A DNA stretch of 64,000 bases, from contig JAJZPG010000013.1 in NCBI GenBank assembly GCA_021811235.1, positions 1 through 64,000 on the forward strand, given 5' to 3'. Below the pieces are notes generated by a model. The model was given only the letters and a program-made list of their open reading frames with translations, was not told where the DNA came from and ran no database searches. The position numbers and the translations under genes are program-made. This document shows, piece by piece, positions 28,624 to 37,200 of this stretch (the first letter of the stretch is position 1; each line of letters starts with the position of its first letter). The DNA comes from Pseudomonadota bacterium. Lineage in GTDB: Bacteria > Pseudomonadota > Gammaproteobacteria > Burkholderiales > Thiobacillaceae.

Positions 28624-28857
28624 ATGAGCTCGAACGCAACCCAGACCCTGGACACCCGCGGCATGAACTGCCCCCTGCCCATCCTGCGCACCAAGAAGGC
28701 CCTGGCTGAACTTGCCCAAGGCGAAACCCTCGCCGTCACCGCCACCGACCCCGGCTCGCTCAAGGACATGCAGGCTTTCTGCAAGCAGACCGGCAACGAA
28801 CTGGTCGCGTCGAGCGCGAACCAGGGCGAGTTCGAATTTCTCATCCGCAAAGCCTGA
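28624..28857 (+). CDS. tusA: TusA-family sulfurtransferase/sulfur carrier
   Basis: 77 residues. AGGAGG at 28611-28616 precedes the ATG at 28624. The family motif LDTRGMNCPLPILRTKKAL contains the catalytic Cys (Cys16) in CPxP form, which carries a persulfide sulfur. The rest is the compact beta-alpha-beta fold (LAVTATDPGSLKDMQAFCKQTGNELV). In sulfur oxidisers TusA homologues pass sulfur among rhodanese, DsrE2 and heterodisulfide reductase-like enzymes; in others it feeds tRNA thiolation. The immediate dsrE2 neighbour favours the dissimilatory role. Three operator-like palindromes connect it with the TetR gene upstream. Confidence 0.93.
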   Translation: MSSNATQTLDTRGMNCPLPILRTKKALAELAQGETLAVTATDPGSLKDMQAFCKQTGNELVASSANQGEFEFLIRKA

Positions 28858-28867
28858 GGAGACGATC

Positions 28868-29476
28868 ATGGGCGCAAACGAAAAAAGCATCGCAACCCTA
28901 GACCCGGCTCTGCTCGACCAGTGGTTCGACCAGCGCTTCGAAGCGAAGATGGCCGAACGCGAAGCCGCGCATGTGCCGTCGCTGTCGATCATCGCCACCA
29001 AGGGCACGATGGACTGGGCCTACCCGCCCTTCATCCTCGCCTCCACCGCCGGCGCGCTCGGCTGGGACGTGTCGGTATTCTTCACCTTCTACGGACTCGA
29101 ACTGCTGAAGAAGGACCTGCACCTCGAGATCAGCCCGCTTGGCAATCCCAGCATGCCGATGAAGATGCCGTTCGGCCCGCAGTGGCTGAAGGACATCAAC
29201 TGGAAGGTGCCGAACGTCGTCATGGCCGGCATACCCGGGTTCGAGAAAGTGGCGACCGGGCTGATGGAGCAGACGGTGAAAAGCAAGGGCGTCGCCAGCA
29301 TCGACGAATTGCGCAGCGCCTGCCTCGAGGCCGACGCCAAGCTTTTCGCCTGCCAGATGACGGTGGACCTGTTTGGCTATTCGCAGGACGAGTTCATCCC
29401 CGAGATCGCGGGCTGGATCGGCGCGGCGAGCTTTTTGCCGCAGGCGCAAAAGTCGGATGTGTGTTTGTTTATCTGA
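28868..29476 (+). CDS. dsrE2: DsrE2-family sulfur-trafficking protein
   Basis: 202 residues. After a short Glu/Asp-rich helical leader, SLSIIATKGTMDWAYPPFILASTAGALGWDVSVFFTFYGLELLKK is the DrsE_2 domain (DsrE/DsrF-like fold, membrane-associated subgroup). Later segments include KVPNVVMAGIPGF and LFACQMTVDLFGYSQDEF with a Cys that is a candidate sulfur-binding residue, plus DVCLFI at the end. Such proteins accept sulfur from or donate it to TusA. It starts 10 bases after tusA, so the two form one transcript; a rhodanese gene, common in the third position, is missing here. No enzymatic activity is assigned. Confidence 0.88.
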   Translation: MGANEKSIATLDPALLDQWFDQRFEAKMAEREAAHVPSLSIIATKGTMDWAYPPFILASTAGALGWDVSVFFTFYGLELLKKDLHLEISPLGNPSMPMKMPFGPQWLKDINWKVPNVVMAGIPGFEKVATGLMEQTVKSKGVASIDELRSACLEADAKLFACQMTVDLFGYSQDEFIPEIAGWIGAASFLPQAQKSDVCLFI

Positions 29477-29486
29477 GTCGTGTCAT

Positions 29487-29523
29487 GCCCGGGTCGCGTC
29501 GGATGCATCCGCACGGCCCGGGC
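29487..29523. terminator. GC-rich hairpin after dsrE2
   Basis: Outer arms GCCCGGG (29487-29493) and CCCGGGC (29517-29523) enclose the 12-bp palindrome CGGATGCATCCG (29500-29511). It lies 10 bases after the dsrE2 stop but is not followed by a T run, so a true intrinsic terminator is uncertain. Confidence 0.4.
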
Positions 29524-29583
29524 GACTGAGAGGATAGGAATGTTGTTTTGCAAGACCTGACCCCGCGGCCCTCGGCGTTGTCT

Positions 29584-30183
29584 TCATTTGACGAAGAAGG
29601 CCTCAGCTTCCTTTACGACCTCAGCATAGTAGTTGAGGGCAGTCTCGGCCGTAGCCGAAAGGTCCTCTGGATTGATGGAGTTCCCATTGTGGGTAGTGGG
29701 CACTTCATATGTCCTTCCTCGATTCACGACACGGGCCATTCTGGCTCTCGTCGGTTTGAATTCGAACTTGAGAGGTTGCTTAGAGCGAACGTGAATGCCA
29801 CGCTCGCTCGATCGGATTTCAAGATGCTCGATAAGGACCGAACCATCAGGCTGTACGCCGACACCATCTGCGAGTCCTATTCCAACACTGCCGGGTTCTC
29901 GCTCGGTAATCTCATTGACTGTGTGCTCTTCCGCTCCCCGGGCATTGCATAGGTACGCAAGAAGAGGATCCTTCCGACGGAACTCCTCGATGGGCGCAGC
30001 CCAATTGCCAAATTTTGGGCTTTTCCCGTAGTGCGCCTTAGTCTTGTTCCATACCCGCTCAATGCGGTGCAAGAAAGCTTTCCAGTGCTCTTCGAACTCG
30101 TCAAGAGAGAGGGCTGACCTCATACGCGCGATTGCCTCGCCCGCGCGCTCAAGCTCTGCATGTGGGGCTGTGGAACGTTGCAT
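29584..30183 (-). CDS. Hypothetical protein of unrecognised family, low-G+C for the region
   Basis: 199 residues from ATG 30183 (an in-frame TGA lies just upstream). No signal peptide or membrane segment is visible. The N-terminal 40 residues look helical (SLDEFEEHWKAFLHRIERVWNKTKAHYG), the middle contains RARMARVVNRGRTYEVPT and the end is ALNYYAEVVKEAEAFFVK. The base composition is visibly poorer in G+C than its neighbours (dsrE2 and lon), including the flanks from about 29570 to 30340, suggesting recent acquisition. No helper gene or known mobile element is adjacent. I do not recognise a family. Confidence 0.75.
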   Translation of the reverse strand: MQRSTAPHAELERAGEAIARMRSALSLDEFEEHWKAFLHRIERVWNKTKAHYGKSPKFGNWAAPIEEFRRKDPLLAYLCNARGAEEHTVNEITEREPGSVGIGLADGVGVQPDGSVLIEHLEIRSSERGIHVRSKQPLKFEFKPTRARMARVVNRGRTYEVPTTHNGNSINPEDLSATAETALNYYAEVVKEAEAFFVK

Positions 30184-30369
30184 GTTTCAAAACGCCAGCG
30201 TTATTAAAAGCGCACCTCCCGACTCCCCACGCTGCCCAAATCGGCACGCGTACAAGCCTGTGTGCTGTAGTTGTTTGGTTTCGCGAGACTCTACTCCCCG
30301 CCCACGCAACCAAGCAAACCTGAAAATCGCGGACGACAGTTCGCGTAATTTTTTACCTAGCTGTCCCCC

Positions 30370-32742
30370 TCACCCAAACACCACCTCGGCCACATCCTGA
30401 TACCGCTTCGCGAAATGCACCGTCAGCCCGGCGCGGATGTGGTCGGGCAGCTTGTCGAAGTCGCGCCGGTTGGCTTCGGGCAGGATGAGTTCGTGGATGC
30501 CGAGGCGGCGCGCGGCGATGACCTTCTCGCGGATGCCGCCGACCGGCAGGACCTGGCCGGTGAGCGTGAGTTCGCCGGTCATGGCGAGCGGGCGCGGCAC
30601 CTTCCTGTTCTTCGCCAGTGACAAGAGCGCGGTGGCCATGGTGACGCCGGCGCTGGGGCCGTCCTTGGGGGTGGCGCCTTCGGGCACGTGCAGGTGGACG
30701 AAGCTCTTGTCGAAGAAGGTCTCGTCGGCGCCGTAGGCCTTGAGGTGCGAGGCGACGTAGCTGTAGGCGATTTCGGCGGATTCCTTCATCACTTCGCCGA
30801 GCTTGCCGGTGAGCTTGAACCCGCGGTTGAGGGTGTGCACGCGGGTGGCTTCGACCGGCAGCGTGGCGCCGCCCATCGCGGTCCACGCCAGCCCGGTGAC
30901 GACGCCGATGCCGGTGATCGGCTTTTCCTTGGTGAAAACGGGCTTGTCGAGATAGGCCTCGACTTCCTTGGTGCCGATCTTGATCGGTGTTGCGGCGCCG
31001 CCGAGGATCTTGACCACGGCCTTCCTCGCCACGCGCCCCAGCTGCTTTTCCAGGTTGCGCACGCCGGCCTCGCGCGCGTAGCCCTCGATGACGTGGCGGA
31101 TCGCGCCTTCGCTGATGCTGAGCTGGTTCTTCTTCAGCCCGGACCGTTCGAGCACGCGCGGCCACAGGTGGTGCTTCGCGATCGCAACTTTTTCCTCGGT
31201 GATGTAGCCGGAGAGGCGGATGACTTCCATGCGGTCGAGCAGCGCCGACGGGATGGAAAAGTCGTTGGCGGTGCAGATGAACAGCGCCTTGGAGAGGTCG
31301 AAGCGTACGTCGAGATAGTGGTCGAGGAAGTCGGCGTTCTGCTCGGGGTCGAGCACTTCCAGCAGCGCGCTGGCCGGATCGCCCTGGTAGCTCGCGCCGA
31401 TCTTGTCGATTTCATCCAGCATGATGACCGGGTTGGCCGAGCCGGCCTCCTTCAGCGCCTGCACGAACTTGCCCGGCATGGCGCCGATGTAGGTGCGGCG
31501 GTGGCCCTTGATCTCGGCCTCGTCGCGCATGCCGCCGACCGAAAAGCGGTAGAACTTGCGCCCGAGCGCCTCGGCGACCGACTTGCCGATCGAGGTCTTG
31601 CCGACGCCGGGCGGACCGATCAAGAGCAGGATCGAGCCCGCCATCTCGCCGCGCATCGCGCCGACGGCGAGGAATTCGACGATGCGGTCCTTCACGTCCT
31701 CGAGGCCGTCGTGGTCGCGGTCGAGGATGCGGCGCGCGCGCTCGAGGTCGATCTTGTCCTGGGTGTGCACGCCCCACGGCAGCACGGTCAGCCAGTCGAG
31801 GTAGTTGCGGGTGACGGTGTATTCAGGCGAGCCGGTTTCCAGCAGCGAGAGCTTGTGCATCTCCTCGTCGATGCGCTTTTTCGCCTGCTCGGGCAACGTC
31901 AGCTTGGCGAGGCGTTCGCGGAAGGTATCGAGCTCGGCGGTCTTGTCGTCCTTGGCGATGCCGAGCTCTTTCTGGATCGCCTTGAGTTGCTGGCGCAGGA
32001 AGAACTCGCGCTGCTGCTCGCTCATCTTCTCGTCGACCTTCTCGCGGATTTGCGACTGCAGGCGCGCGACGTCGAGCTCCTTCTTCAGCAGCACCAGCAC
32101 CTTTTCCATGCGTTTCTTGAGGGAAAAGGCTTCGAGCACGTCCTGCAGTTCCTGCTTCGACGCGGTAGTGAGGCTGGCGGCGAAGTCGGTCAGCTGCGAC
32201 GGCTCGTTCGGCCCGAAGCGGTTGAGGAAGAACTTCAGCTCCTCGGAATACAGCGGGTTGAGCGGCAGCAGTTCCTTGATGGTGTTGATGATCGCGATCG
32301 AATAGGCGCGGATTTCCTCGGATTCCGGCTTGCCCGGCTCATTGGGGTATTCGACGCGCACCCGGTAGGGCGGCGTGTCGGACAGCCATTCGACGATGCG
32401 GAAGCGCCGCACGCCCTCGGCGATGAACTGCATCTTGCCGTCGGACCTGACCGGATGATGGATGCGCACGGCGGTGCCGATGGCGCGAAAATCGCTGCGC
32501 TTGACGTCGTCGGTGTTGTCGGGCTTGACCACCACCAGGCCCACCATGTGGTGCGCGGTGTCGCCGATGGCTTCGACGGTCGACAGCCAGGGGGCCTCGT
32601 TCATCAGCAGCGGCAGGGTCTGCGCCGGGAAGAAGGGCTTTTCGGTCAGGGGCAGCAGGTGCAGTTCGGCCGGCAGCACCGGCGTGGCCGGCAGCTGGCG
32701 GTCGTCGGGGATGACTTCACCTTCAAGGGGATCGTTGGGCAT
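30370..32742 (-). CDS. lon: ATP-dependent Lon protease
   Basis: 790 residues, standard length. N-terminal LON substrate-binding domain ([26 protein letters not shown] region), a long coiled region (about 190-300), the AAA+ domain with Walker [10 protein letters not shown] and Walker B ILLDEIDK-type, and a serine-lysine proteolytic domain with [22 protein letters not shown] (catalytic Ser in GPSAG) and [10 protein letters not shown] (catalytic Lys). It degrades misfolded and regulatory proteins in the cytoplasm. A sigma-32-like promoter lies at 32780-32807. The neighbouring motD gene is on the same strand but its stop lies 60 bases upstream. The ATG at 32742 is preceded by an AGAATCAGACC leader. 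Confidence 0.97.
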   Translation of the reverse strand: MPNDPLEGEVIPDDRQLPATPVLPAELHLLPLTEKPFFPAQTLPLLMNEAPWLSTVEAIGDTAHHMVGLVVVKPDNTDDVKRSDFRAIGTAVRIHHPVRSDGKMQFIAEGVRRFRIVEWLSDTPPYRVRVEYPNEPGKPESEEIRAYSIAIINTIKELLPLNPLYSEELKFFLNRFGPNEPSQLTDFAASLTTASKQELQDVLEAFSLKKRMEKVLVLLKKELDVARLQSQIREKVDEKMSEQQREFFLRQQLKAIQKELGIAKDDKTAELDTFRERLAKLTLPEQAKKRIDEEMHKLSLLETGSPEYTVTRNYLDWLTVLPWGVHTQDKIDLERARRILDRDHDGLEDVKDRIVEFLAVGAMRGEMAGSILLLIGPPGVGKTSIGKSVAEALGRKFYRFSVGGMRDEAEIKGHRRTYIGAMPGKFVQALKEAGSANPVIMLDEIDKIGASYQGDPASALLEVLDPEQNADFLDHYLDVRFDLSKALFICTANDFSIPSALLDRMEVIRLSGYITEEKVAIAKHHLWPRVLERSGLKKNQLSISEGAIRHVIEGYAREAGVRNLEKQLGRVARKAVVKILGGAATPIKIGTKEVEAYLDKPVFTKEKPITGIGVVTGLAWTAMGGATLPVEATRVHTLNRGFKLTGKLGEVMKESAEIAYSYVASHLKAYGADETFFDKSFVHLHVPEGATPKDGPSAGVTMATALLSLAKNRKVPRPLAMTGELTLTGQVLPVGGIREKVIAARRLGIHELILPEANRRDFDKLPDHIRAGLTVHFAKRYQDVAEVVFG

Positions 32743-32779
32743 GGTCTGATTCTTCGCAATCCGGACAACGGAACTCGAA

Positions 32780-32807
32780 GTATCGGGCCTGCCCGCCGGT
32801 TTTCAAG
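32780..32807 (-). promoter_or_regulatory. Sigma-32 (heat-shock) type promoter of lon
   Basis: Read on the minus strand: CTTGAAA (32807-32801), 13 bases, CCCGATAC (32787-32780). The heat-shock sigma consensus is CTTGAAA-N11-16-CCCCATNT, so -35 is perfect and -10 nearly so. It is 38 bases before the lon ATG. The -35 element overlaps the motD stop codon (TGA at 32805-32803). Confidence 0.65.
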
Positions 32808-33594
32808 GGGTGGCGGGACTGCCCTGCCCCGGCGCGCCCTGGACCGGGATTTCCTCGATGGTATCGGGCATGCTGGACAGGATCATCAGCTCGACCCGGC
32901 GGTTGCGGGCGCGCCCTTCTGGCGTGTCGTTGGCTGCGATCGGCTGGCTCGCTTCGCGTCCGATCGCATACAGGCGCTCCGGGGCGATACCGTTGTCGGC
33001 CAGCAGGCGCACCACGCTGGTGGCGCGCACCGCCGACAGTTCCCAGTTGGAGGCGAAGGCCGAATTCCTGATCGGTACGTTGTCGGTGTGGCCGGTGATT
33101 TCCAGGCTGAAGGGTTCGTTGCTGAGGGTGGCCGCGACTGCACGCAGCACTTCCAGCGAGCGCGGTTCCAGCTCGGCCCGCCCCGGCTCGAACAGCACGT
33201 TGGCGTTGATCTCGATGCTGACGCCGCGCCGGCTCTGGGTGACGCGCACCTTGCCCTCCTTCACCAGCGGCCCCATGACGTCGAGCAGGTTGCGCGCGAC
33301 GTCGGTCATGTGCGCCTGTTCCTCGATCGCCTGCTGCTGTTTCAGGGTGCGCTGCTTCACTTCGGGCGGCAGCGGGGTCGAGGCCAGCTGCGGCACCGGC
33401 AGGTCGCCCGATCCGGTCTTGCCGAAGGCGTCGCCGAGGGCGTTGGCGAGAATGCGGTATTTGCCTTCGTTGACCGCCGAGACGGCGTACATCACCACGA
33501 AAAAGGCGAACAACAGCGTGATGAAGTCGGCGTACGACACCAGCCAGCGATCGTGGTTGTCGTGGTCGGAGGCGATGCGCCGGCGGCGTCGCAT
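32803..33594 (-). CDS. motD: Flagellar motor stator protein MotD (MotB-like)
   Basis: 263 residues. After a basic tip (MRRRRRIASDHDNHDR), a single membrane helix (WLVSYADFITLLFAFFVVMYAVSAV) contains the conserved Asp of MotB-type stators (YADFITLLFAF, the proton-binding position). The C-terminal OmpA-like peptidoglycan-binding domain has FSLEITGHTDNVPI and NRRVELMI. With MotC it forms a second stator. It follows motC by 3 bases in the flagellar operon. The MotD name follows the Pseudomonas MotCD genes and is by context rather than by a diagnostic residue. Confidence 0.85.
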   Translation of the reverse strand: MRRRRRIASDHDNHDRWLVSYADFITLLFAFFVVMYAVSAVNEGKYRILANALGDAFGKTGSGDLPVPQLASTPLPPEVKQRTLKQQQAIEEQAHMTDVARNLLDVMGPLVKEGKVRVTQSRRGVSIEINANVLFEPGRAELEPRSLEVLRAVAATLSNEPFSLEITGHTDNVPIRNSAFASNWELSAVRATSVVRLLADNGIAPERLYAIGREASQPIAANDTPEGRARNRRVELMILSSMPDTIEEIPVQGAPGQGSPATP

Positions 33595-33597
33595 GGT

Positions 33598-34335
33598 TTA
33601 CAGGTATCCCTTGAGACGCGCCTCGATGATGCGCGGATTGTCGCCCTGGGCGATGCCGATGAGGCCGTCGCAGACGATCTCGTGCTCGGCGACGCGGCGC
33701 GCGATGGTGAACTTGATCTTGTTGGCGATCGGCAGGAACACCAGGTTGGCGAATCCTACGCCGTAGATGGTGGCGACGAAGGCGACCGCGATGCCGGTGC
33801 CCAGCTTGCTGGGGTCGGACAGGTTCTCCATGACGTGGATCAGGCCCATCACCGCACCCAGGATGCCGAGCGTGGGCGCATAGCCGCCCGCCGCTTCCCA
33901 CACCCGCCCGGCCTGGCGTTCGGCGGTTTCGAAGCTGGCGATCTGCACGTCGAGGGTGTCGCGCAGCTTGGCCGCGTCGGCACCGTCGATCAGGAGCTGC
34001 AGCCCGGTCCGCTGGAACGGGTCGTGCGTCATGTTGAGGTGTTTCTCCAGCGCCAGCATGCCCTCCTGGCGCGCGGTGTGCGACCACTGCACGACACGGC
34101 GGATCAATGTCTGGGCTTCCGATTCCGGCGGACGGAAGACCCATCTCGCCATGCGCACGCCCTTGAGGAAAACCGGCAGTGGATGGTGCAGCAGCACTGC
34201 CGCGAGCGTGCCGATCACCACGATGACGAAGGCGGCCGGCTGCAGGAACATGCCGATCCCGCCCCCTTCCATCGCCTGGCCGCCAAGGACGGCCGCCACC
34301 GCCAGTCCGAGTCCGATCAGACTGCTGCGATCCAT
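33598..34335 (-). CDS. motC: Flagellar motor stator protein MotC (MotA-like)
   Basis: 245 residues with four membrane helices: SSLIGLGLAVAAVLGG, FLQPAAFVIVVIGTLAAVLLH, and the last pair WEAAGGYAPTLGILGAVMGLIHVM and GTGIAVAFVATIYGVGFANLVFLPIANKI. The cytoplasmic loop carries the basic/acidic residues that contact FliG. It is the proton-channel partner of MotD. It starts within fliA (19-base overlap), so it belongs to the flhBAFG-fliA-motCD series. Two stator sets (this and motAB at 40561-42375) are present. Confidence 0.88.
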   Translation of the reverse strand: MDRSSLIGLGLAVAAVLGGQAMEGGGIGMFLQPAAFVIVVIGTLAAVLLHHPLPVFLKGVRMARWVFRPPESEAQTLIRRVVQWSHTARQEGMLALEKHLNMTHDPFQRTGLQLLIDGADAAKLRDTLDVQIASFETAERQAGRVWEAAGGYAPTLGILGAVMGLIHVMENLSDPSKLGTGIAVAFVATIYGVGFANLVFLPIANKIKFTIARRVAEHEIVCDGLIGIAQGDNPRIIEARLKGYL

Positions 34336-35057
34336 GCGTCTTCCTTGAGTTTGGCGCGCAGGCGCGCGATGGCCTGGCCGTGCAGCTGGCAGATGCGCGA
34401 TTCGCTGACGCCGAACACTTCGCTGATCTCGCGCAGGTTGAGTTCCTGCTCGTAGTACAGCGACATCAGCAGCTGTTCGCGTTCGGGCAGGTTCTCGATG
34501 CCGGCGATGATGCAGGCGCGCAGATTGGCGTCGAGCAGCTGCGGCAGCGGCATGCTGGCCTCGTCGGCGGACTGCTTGTCGAGGAAGGAATCGTCCTCGT
34601 CGGAGTCGCCGAAGTCCTCGAAATACAGCAGCTGGTGGCCGCGCGCATCGCCCAGCATGGACTGGTAGTCGGCCAGCGGGATCTTCATCGATTCGGCGAT
34701 CTCGGTTTCGCTCGGCTGGCGGCCGAGCTTGTGCTGCAAGGCGCTGATGGTCTGCTCGATCTTGCGCATCGACTGCCGCGCGCTGCGGGGCATCCAGTCG
34801 ATCTGGCGCAGTTCGTCGATCATCGAGCCGCGGATGCGCTGGATGGCGTAGGCCTCGAATTGTGCGCTCTGCGCCTCGTCGTAGCGGCTGATCGCATCGA
34901 GCAGTCCGATCATGCCGGCCTGCACCAGGTCGTCCTCCTCCACGCTGGGTGGCAGCCGCCCCATCATGTGGTGGGCCAGGCGCTTCACCATGGGCATGTA
35001 CTGCGACAGCAGGTCGTTCTTCTCGCTCTTTTCGCTTTTGCCGGTTGCGGTATACAT
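34317..35057 (-). CDS. fliA: Flagellar sigma factor sigma-28
   Basis: 246 residues. Regions in order: sigma-70 region 2 with MVKRLAHHMMGRLPPSVEEDDLVQAGMIGLLDAISRYD and FEAYAIQRIRGSMIDELRQ, region 3 with SARQSMRKIEQTISALQHKLGRQPSETEIAE, region 4 with LPEREQLLMSLYYEQELNLREISEVFGVSESRICQLHGQAIARLRAKL. It directs RNA polymerase to late flagellar, motility and chemotaxis promoters, such as that proposed for motA. An 8-base-type overlap at both sides and a 3-base gap to flhG tie it to the flagellar operon. FlgM, its inhibitor, is not encoded in this window. Confidence 0.96.
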   Translation of the reverse strand: MYTATGKSEKSEKNDLLSQYMPMVKRLAHHMMGRLPPSVEEDDLVQAGMIGLLDAISRYDEAQSAQFEAYAIQRIRGSMIDELRQIDWMPRSARQSMRKIEQTISALQHKLGRQPSETEIAESMKIPLADYQSMLGDARGHQLLYFEDFGDSDEDDSFLDKQSADEASMPLPQLLDANLRACIIAGIENLPEREQLLMSLYYEQELNLREISEVFGVSESRICQLHGQAIARLRAKLKEDAWIAAV

Positions 35058-35060
35058 GCC

Positions 35061-35939
35061 CTACCTCCTATAGGCTTCCACCAGACGGCCACCCTGGATC
35101 ACGCGCTGCATGAAGCCGCCCACGCTGCCGAGGCTGGGCGGTTGCGGCCAGCGCAACAGGCCGTCGGCCAGCTTGCGGAACTGCGAGGTGGACTGCGCCA
35201 CCGGGAAGGCATCCACCACCGAGGTGTGCAAACGGCCCGCGCGGCTCAGACGCTCGTCGACCGGAATATAGCCCAGGTAGTCGACCGACACCCCCAGATA
35301 CTGCTCGGCCGTATGGGCGAAGTTGCGGGCGACGGCCTGAGCCTGTTCCGGCGAGTCCATGCGGTTGAGCAGCAGGCGGAACTGGCGCTTGCCGAAATTC
35401 TGCGCCAGCCGCTTCACCAGCGTGTAGGCCTGGGTGATCGCGGTGCTGCCGGGCGGCAGCACGACCATGATCTCGGAGGCGGCAAGGCCCAGCGGCAACG
35501 CATCTGGGTCGGTCGCCTCCTCCATGTCGACCAGCACCACGTCGACGCCGCACTGCAGATGGTTGAAGCTCTGCGCCAGCCATTCCTGGTCGTGCTCGGA
35601 CAGTCGTCCCAGGCGGTTGAACCCGCCGCCGAGCGGCAGCACCTGGACGTTGTCCGGGCCGGCGAGCATCAGCGCGTCGAGCGTGCAGCGGCCGGCGAGC
35701 ACGTCGGCCACGTCGTAGCGCGGCGTGAGGCCCAGCGCCGCAGCGGCGCCCTGGCCGTGGCGGTCCTGGTCGACGATGAGGACGTCGCGCCCGGAACGCG
35801 CCAGCGCGACGGCGAGGTTGGCGGTGGCGGCGGTCTTGCCGGCGCCCTTCTGGCCCGACATCACGGTGATGACCTGAAACCCGGTCTGCCCCAGCAGGCG
35901 GCGCAGCCCGGCGGCCTGATCGCTGACGAATTTATCCAA
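35061..35939 (-). CDS. flhG: MinD-like ATPase FlhG (flagellar number regulator)
   Basis: 292 residues from a TTG at 35939 that overlaps the flhF stop by 8 bases. The MinD/ParA-type ATP-binding loop is VMSGQKGAGKTAATANLAVALA, and a DLPPG-like VLPPGSTAI and the Walker B LIVDQDRHG follow. FlhG (YlxH/FleN) keeps the flagellar number in check by opposing FlhF and stimulating its GTPase. A helix at the extreme N-terminus (FVSDQAAGLRRLLG) holds the FlhF-activating segment expected for this family. TTG is chosen because no ATG is near and the N-terminal activating helix is retained. Confidence 0.93.
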   Translation of the reverse strand: MDKFVSDQAAGLRRLLGQTGFQVITVMSGQKGAGKTAATANLAVALARSGRDVLIVDQDRHGQGAAAALGLTPRYDVADVLAGRCTLDALMLAGPDNVQVLPLGGGFNRLGRLSEHDQEWLAQSFNHLQCGVDVVLVDMEEATDPDALPLGLAASEIMVVLPPGSTAITQAYTLVKRLAQNFGKRQFRLLLNRMDSPEQAQAVARNFAHTAEQYLGVSVDYLGYIPVDERLSRAGRLHTSVVDAFPVAQSTSQFRKLADGLLRWPQPPSLGSVGGFMQRVIQGGRLVEAYRR

Positions 35940-37200
35940 GGGTCACCGCGCTTTCACGATGGCTTGCCTGCATGCCGGAGAGCGCGAACGCCAGCTCGCT
36001 GTCCTCCAGCTGCCACGGCGAGGAGAGCGTGCGTGTCTTGAAGGCGCGGTGGATGAGGTACTGGCGGTTGGCCAGGTGCAGGTCTTCCGGCACGCGCTGG
36101 CCGGTGGCCAGGTAGTGAACGTTCAGTTCGTGGCGGATCGCGCAATCGAGCGCCGGGCCGAGGCTTGCTGCCTCGTCGATCTTCGACAGGATGCAGCCGT
36201 CCAGCCCGCGGGTCTGGTAGGCCTGCACCACTTCGTTGAGGGTGTCGCCGTGGCTGGTGGCATTCAGCAGCAGCAGGCGCTTGATCGGCTTGCCGGCCTG
36301 ACACAGCATCTCGACCTGCTCGGCGACGGCCTGGTCGCGCTGGCTCATGCCGACGGTGTCGATCAGCACCGTATGCTTGTTGCGCAGCTCGGACAGCGCC
36401 AGGCGCAGGTCGGCGGCATCGCGCACCGCGTGCACCGCGACGCCGAGGATCTTGCCGTAGATGCGCAGCTGCTCGTGGCCGCCGATCCGGTAGCTGTCGG
36501 TGGTCAGGAGCGCCAGCTTGTCGGCGCCGTGGCGCACCACGAAGCGCGCGGCCAGCTTGGCGGTGGTGGTGGTCTTGCCGGCGCCGGTGGGGCCCATCAG
36601 GGCGAACACGCCGCCCGCGTCGAGCAGCTCGTTCTCGCTCTGCATCACTGAGAGGCGCTTCATCAGGGTATTGCGCATCCAGGCCTGCACCTGTTCGGCG
36701 TCGCCCTTGGGGGCGGCTTCGAGCAGCTCGCGTGCCAGGGTGGCGGAAAAGCCGGCCGCCAGCACCTCGCGCATCATCGTGGCTCCGGCCGGATCGCGGG
36801 TCGGCAGGTCGCGCCAGGTGAGGTCGGCGAGCTGGCTTTCCAGCTTCGTCTGCATCGCCTTGATCTCACTGATGACACTTTGCGCCAGTTGGGTGCTGTC
36901 CTCGCTCGGCACCGCGACGCGTTCGATCAGGCGGCGCTTGAAGGTGACGGCCGGAACCGGGTCCGCCTCGGCGCGGCGCGGTTCGGAGGCTGCGGCGCGG
37001 GCGGCCGGCACCGGCTCGGCGGCGGGCACGTCGACCACCGGCGGGGCCATCGCGGCGATGTCCTCCGCCGGCAGGGCCAGCACCTCGACGCCGCCGTCGA
37101 CGGCGCGATTGGAGAGAATCACCGCATCCGGCCCGAGCAGGTCGCGCAACTGGCGCATGGCCTCACGGGATGTCTTGGCGACGATACGTTTCACGTTCAT
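35932..37200 (-). CDS. flhF: SRP-type GTPase FlhF (flagellar placement)
   Basis: 422 residues. N-terminal B domain MNVKRIVAKTSREAMRQLRDLLGPDAVILSNR, a Pro/Ala-rich linker (about 60-115), then N and G domains with GPTGAGKTTTTAKLAARFV (P-loop), VLIDTVGMSQRD (DTxG) and LNATSHGDTLNEVVQAY. A Ffh/FtsY relative that marks the pole or lateral site for new flagella and recruits the basal body. Usually pairs with FlhG. Its ATG overlaps the flhA stop (ATGA), so the order flhB-flhA-flhF-flhG-fliA is one transcript. Confidence 0.95.
   Translation of the reverse strand: MNVKRIVAKTSREAMRQLRDLLGPDAVILSNRAVDGGVEVLALPAEDIAAMAPPVVDVPAAEPVPAARAAASEPRRAEADPVPAVTFKRRLIERVAVPSEDSTQLAQSVISEIKAMQTKLESQLADLTWRDLPTRDPAGATMMREVLAAGFSATLARELLEAAPKGDAEQVQAWMRNTLMKRLSVMQSENELLDAGGVFALMGPTGAGKTTTTAKLAARFVVRHGADKLALLTTDSYRIGGHEQLRIYGKILGVAVHAVRDAADLRLALSELRNKHTVLIDTVGMSQRDQAVAEQVEMLCQAGKPIKRLLLLNATSHGDTLNEVVQAYQTRGLDGCILSKIDEAASLGPALDCAIRHELNVHYLATGQRVPEDLHLANRQYLIHRAFKTRTLSSPWQLEDSELAFALSGMQASHRESAVTLG

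Noticed and set aside
29544-29568. Segment containing GCAAGACCTGACCCC as part of a known mobile element
   Set aside because: The similarity is from memory and no transposase or repeated partner is found in the window; mentioned only as a clue for the low-G+C gene.
30688-34455. Open frame of about 1255 codons on the plus strand opposite lon, motD and motC
   Set aside because: It runs antisense through three certain genes, its translation is low-complexity and Arg/Gly/Asp-rich, and it starts and ends inside other genes. A by-product of G+C-rich codon use.
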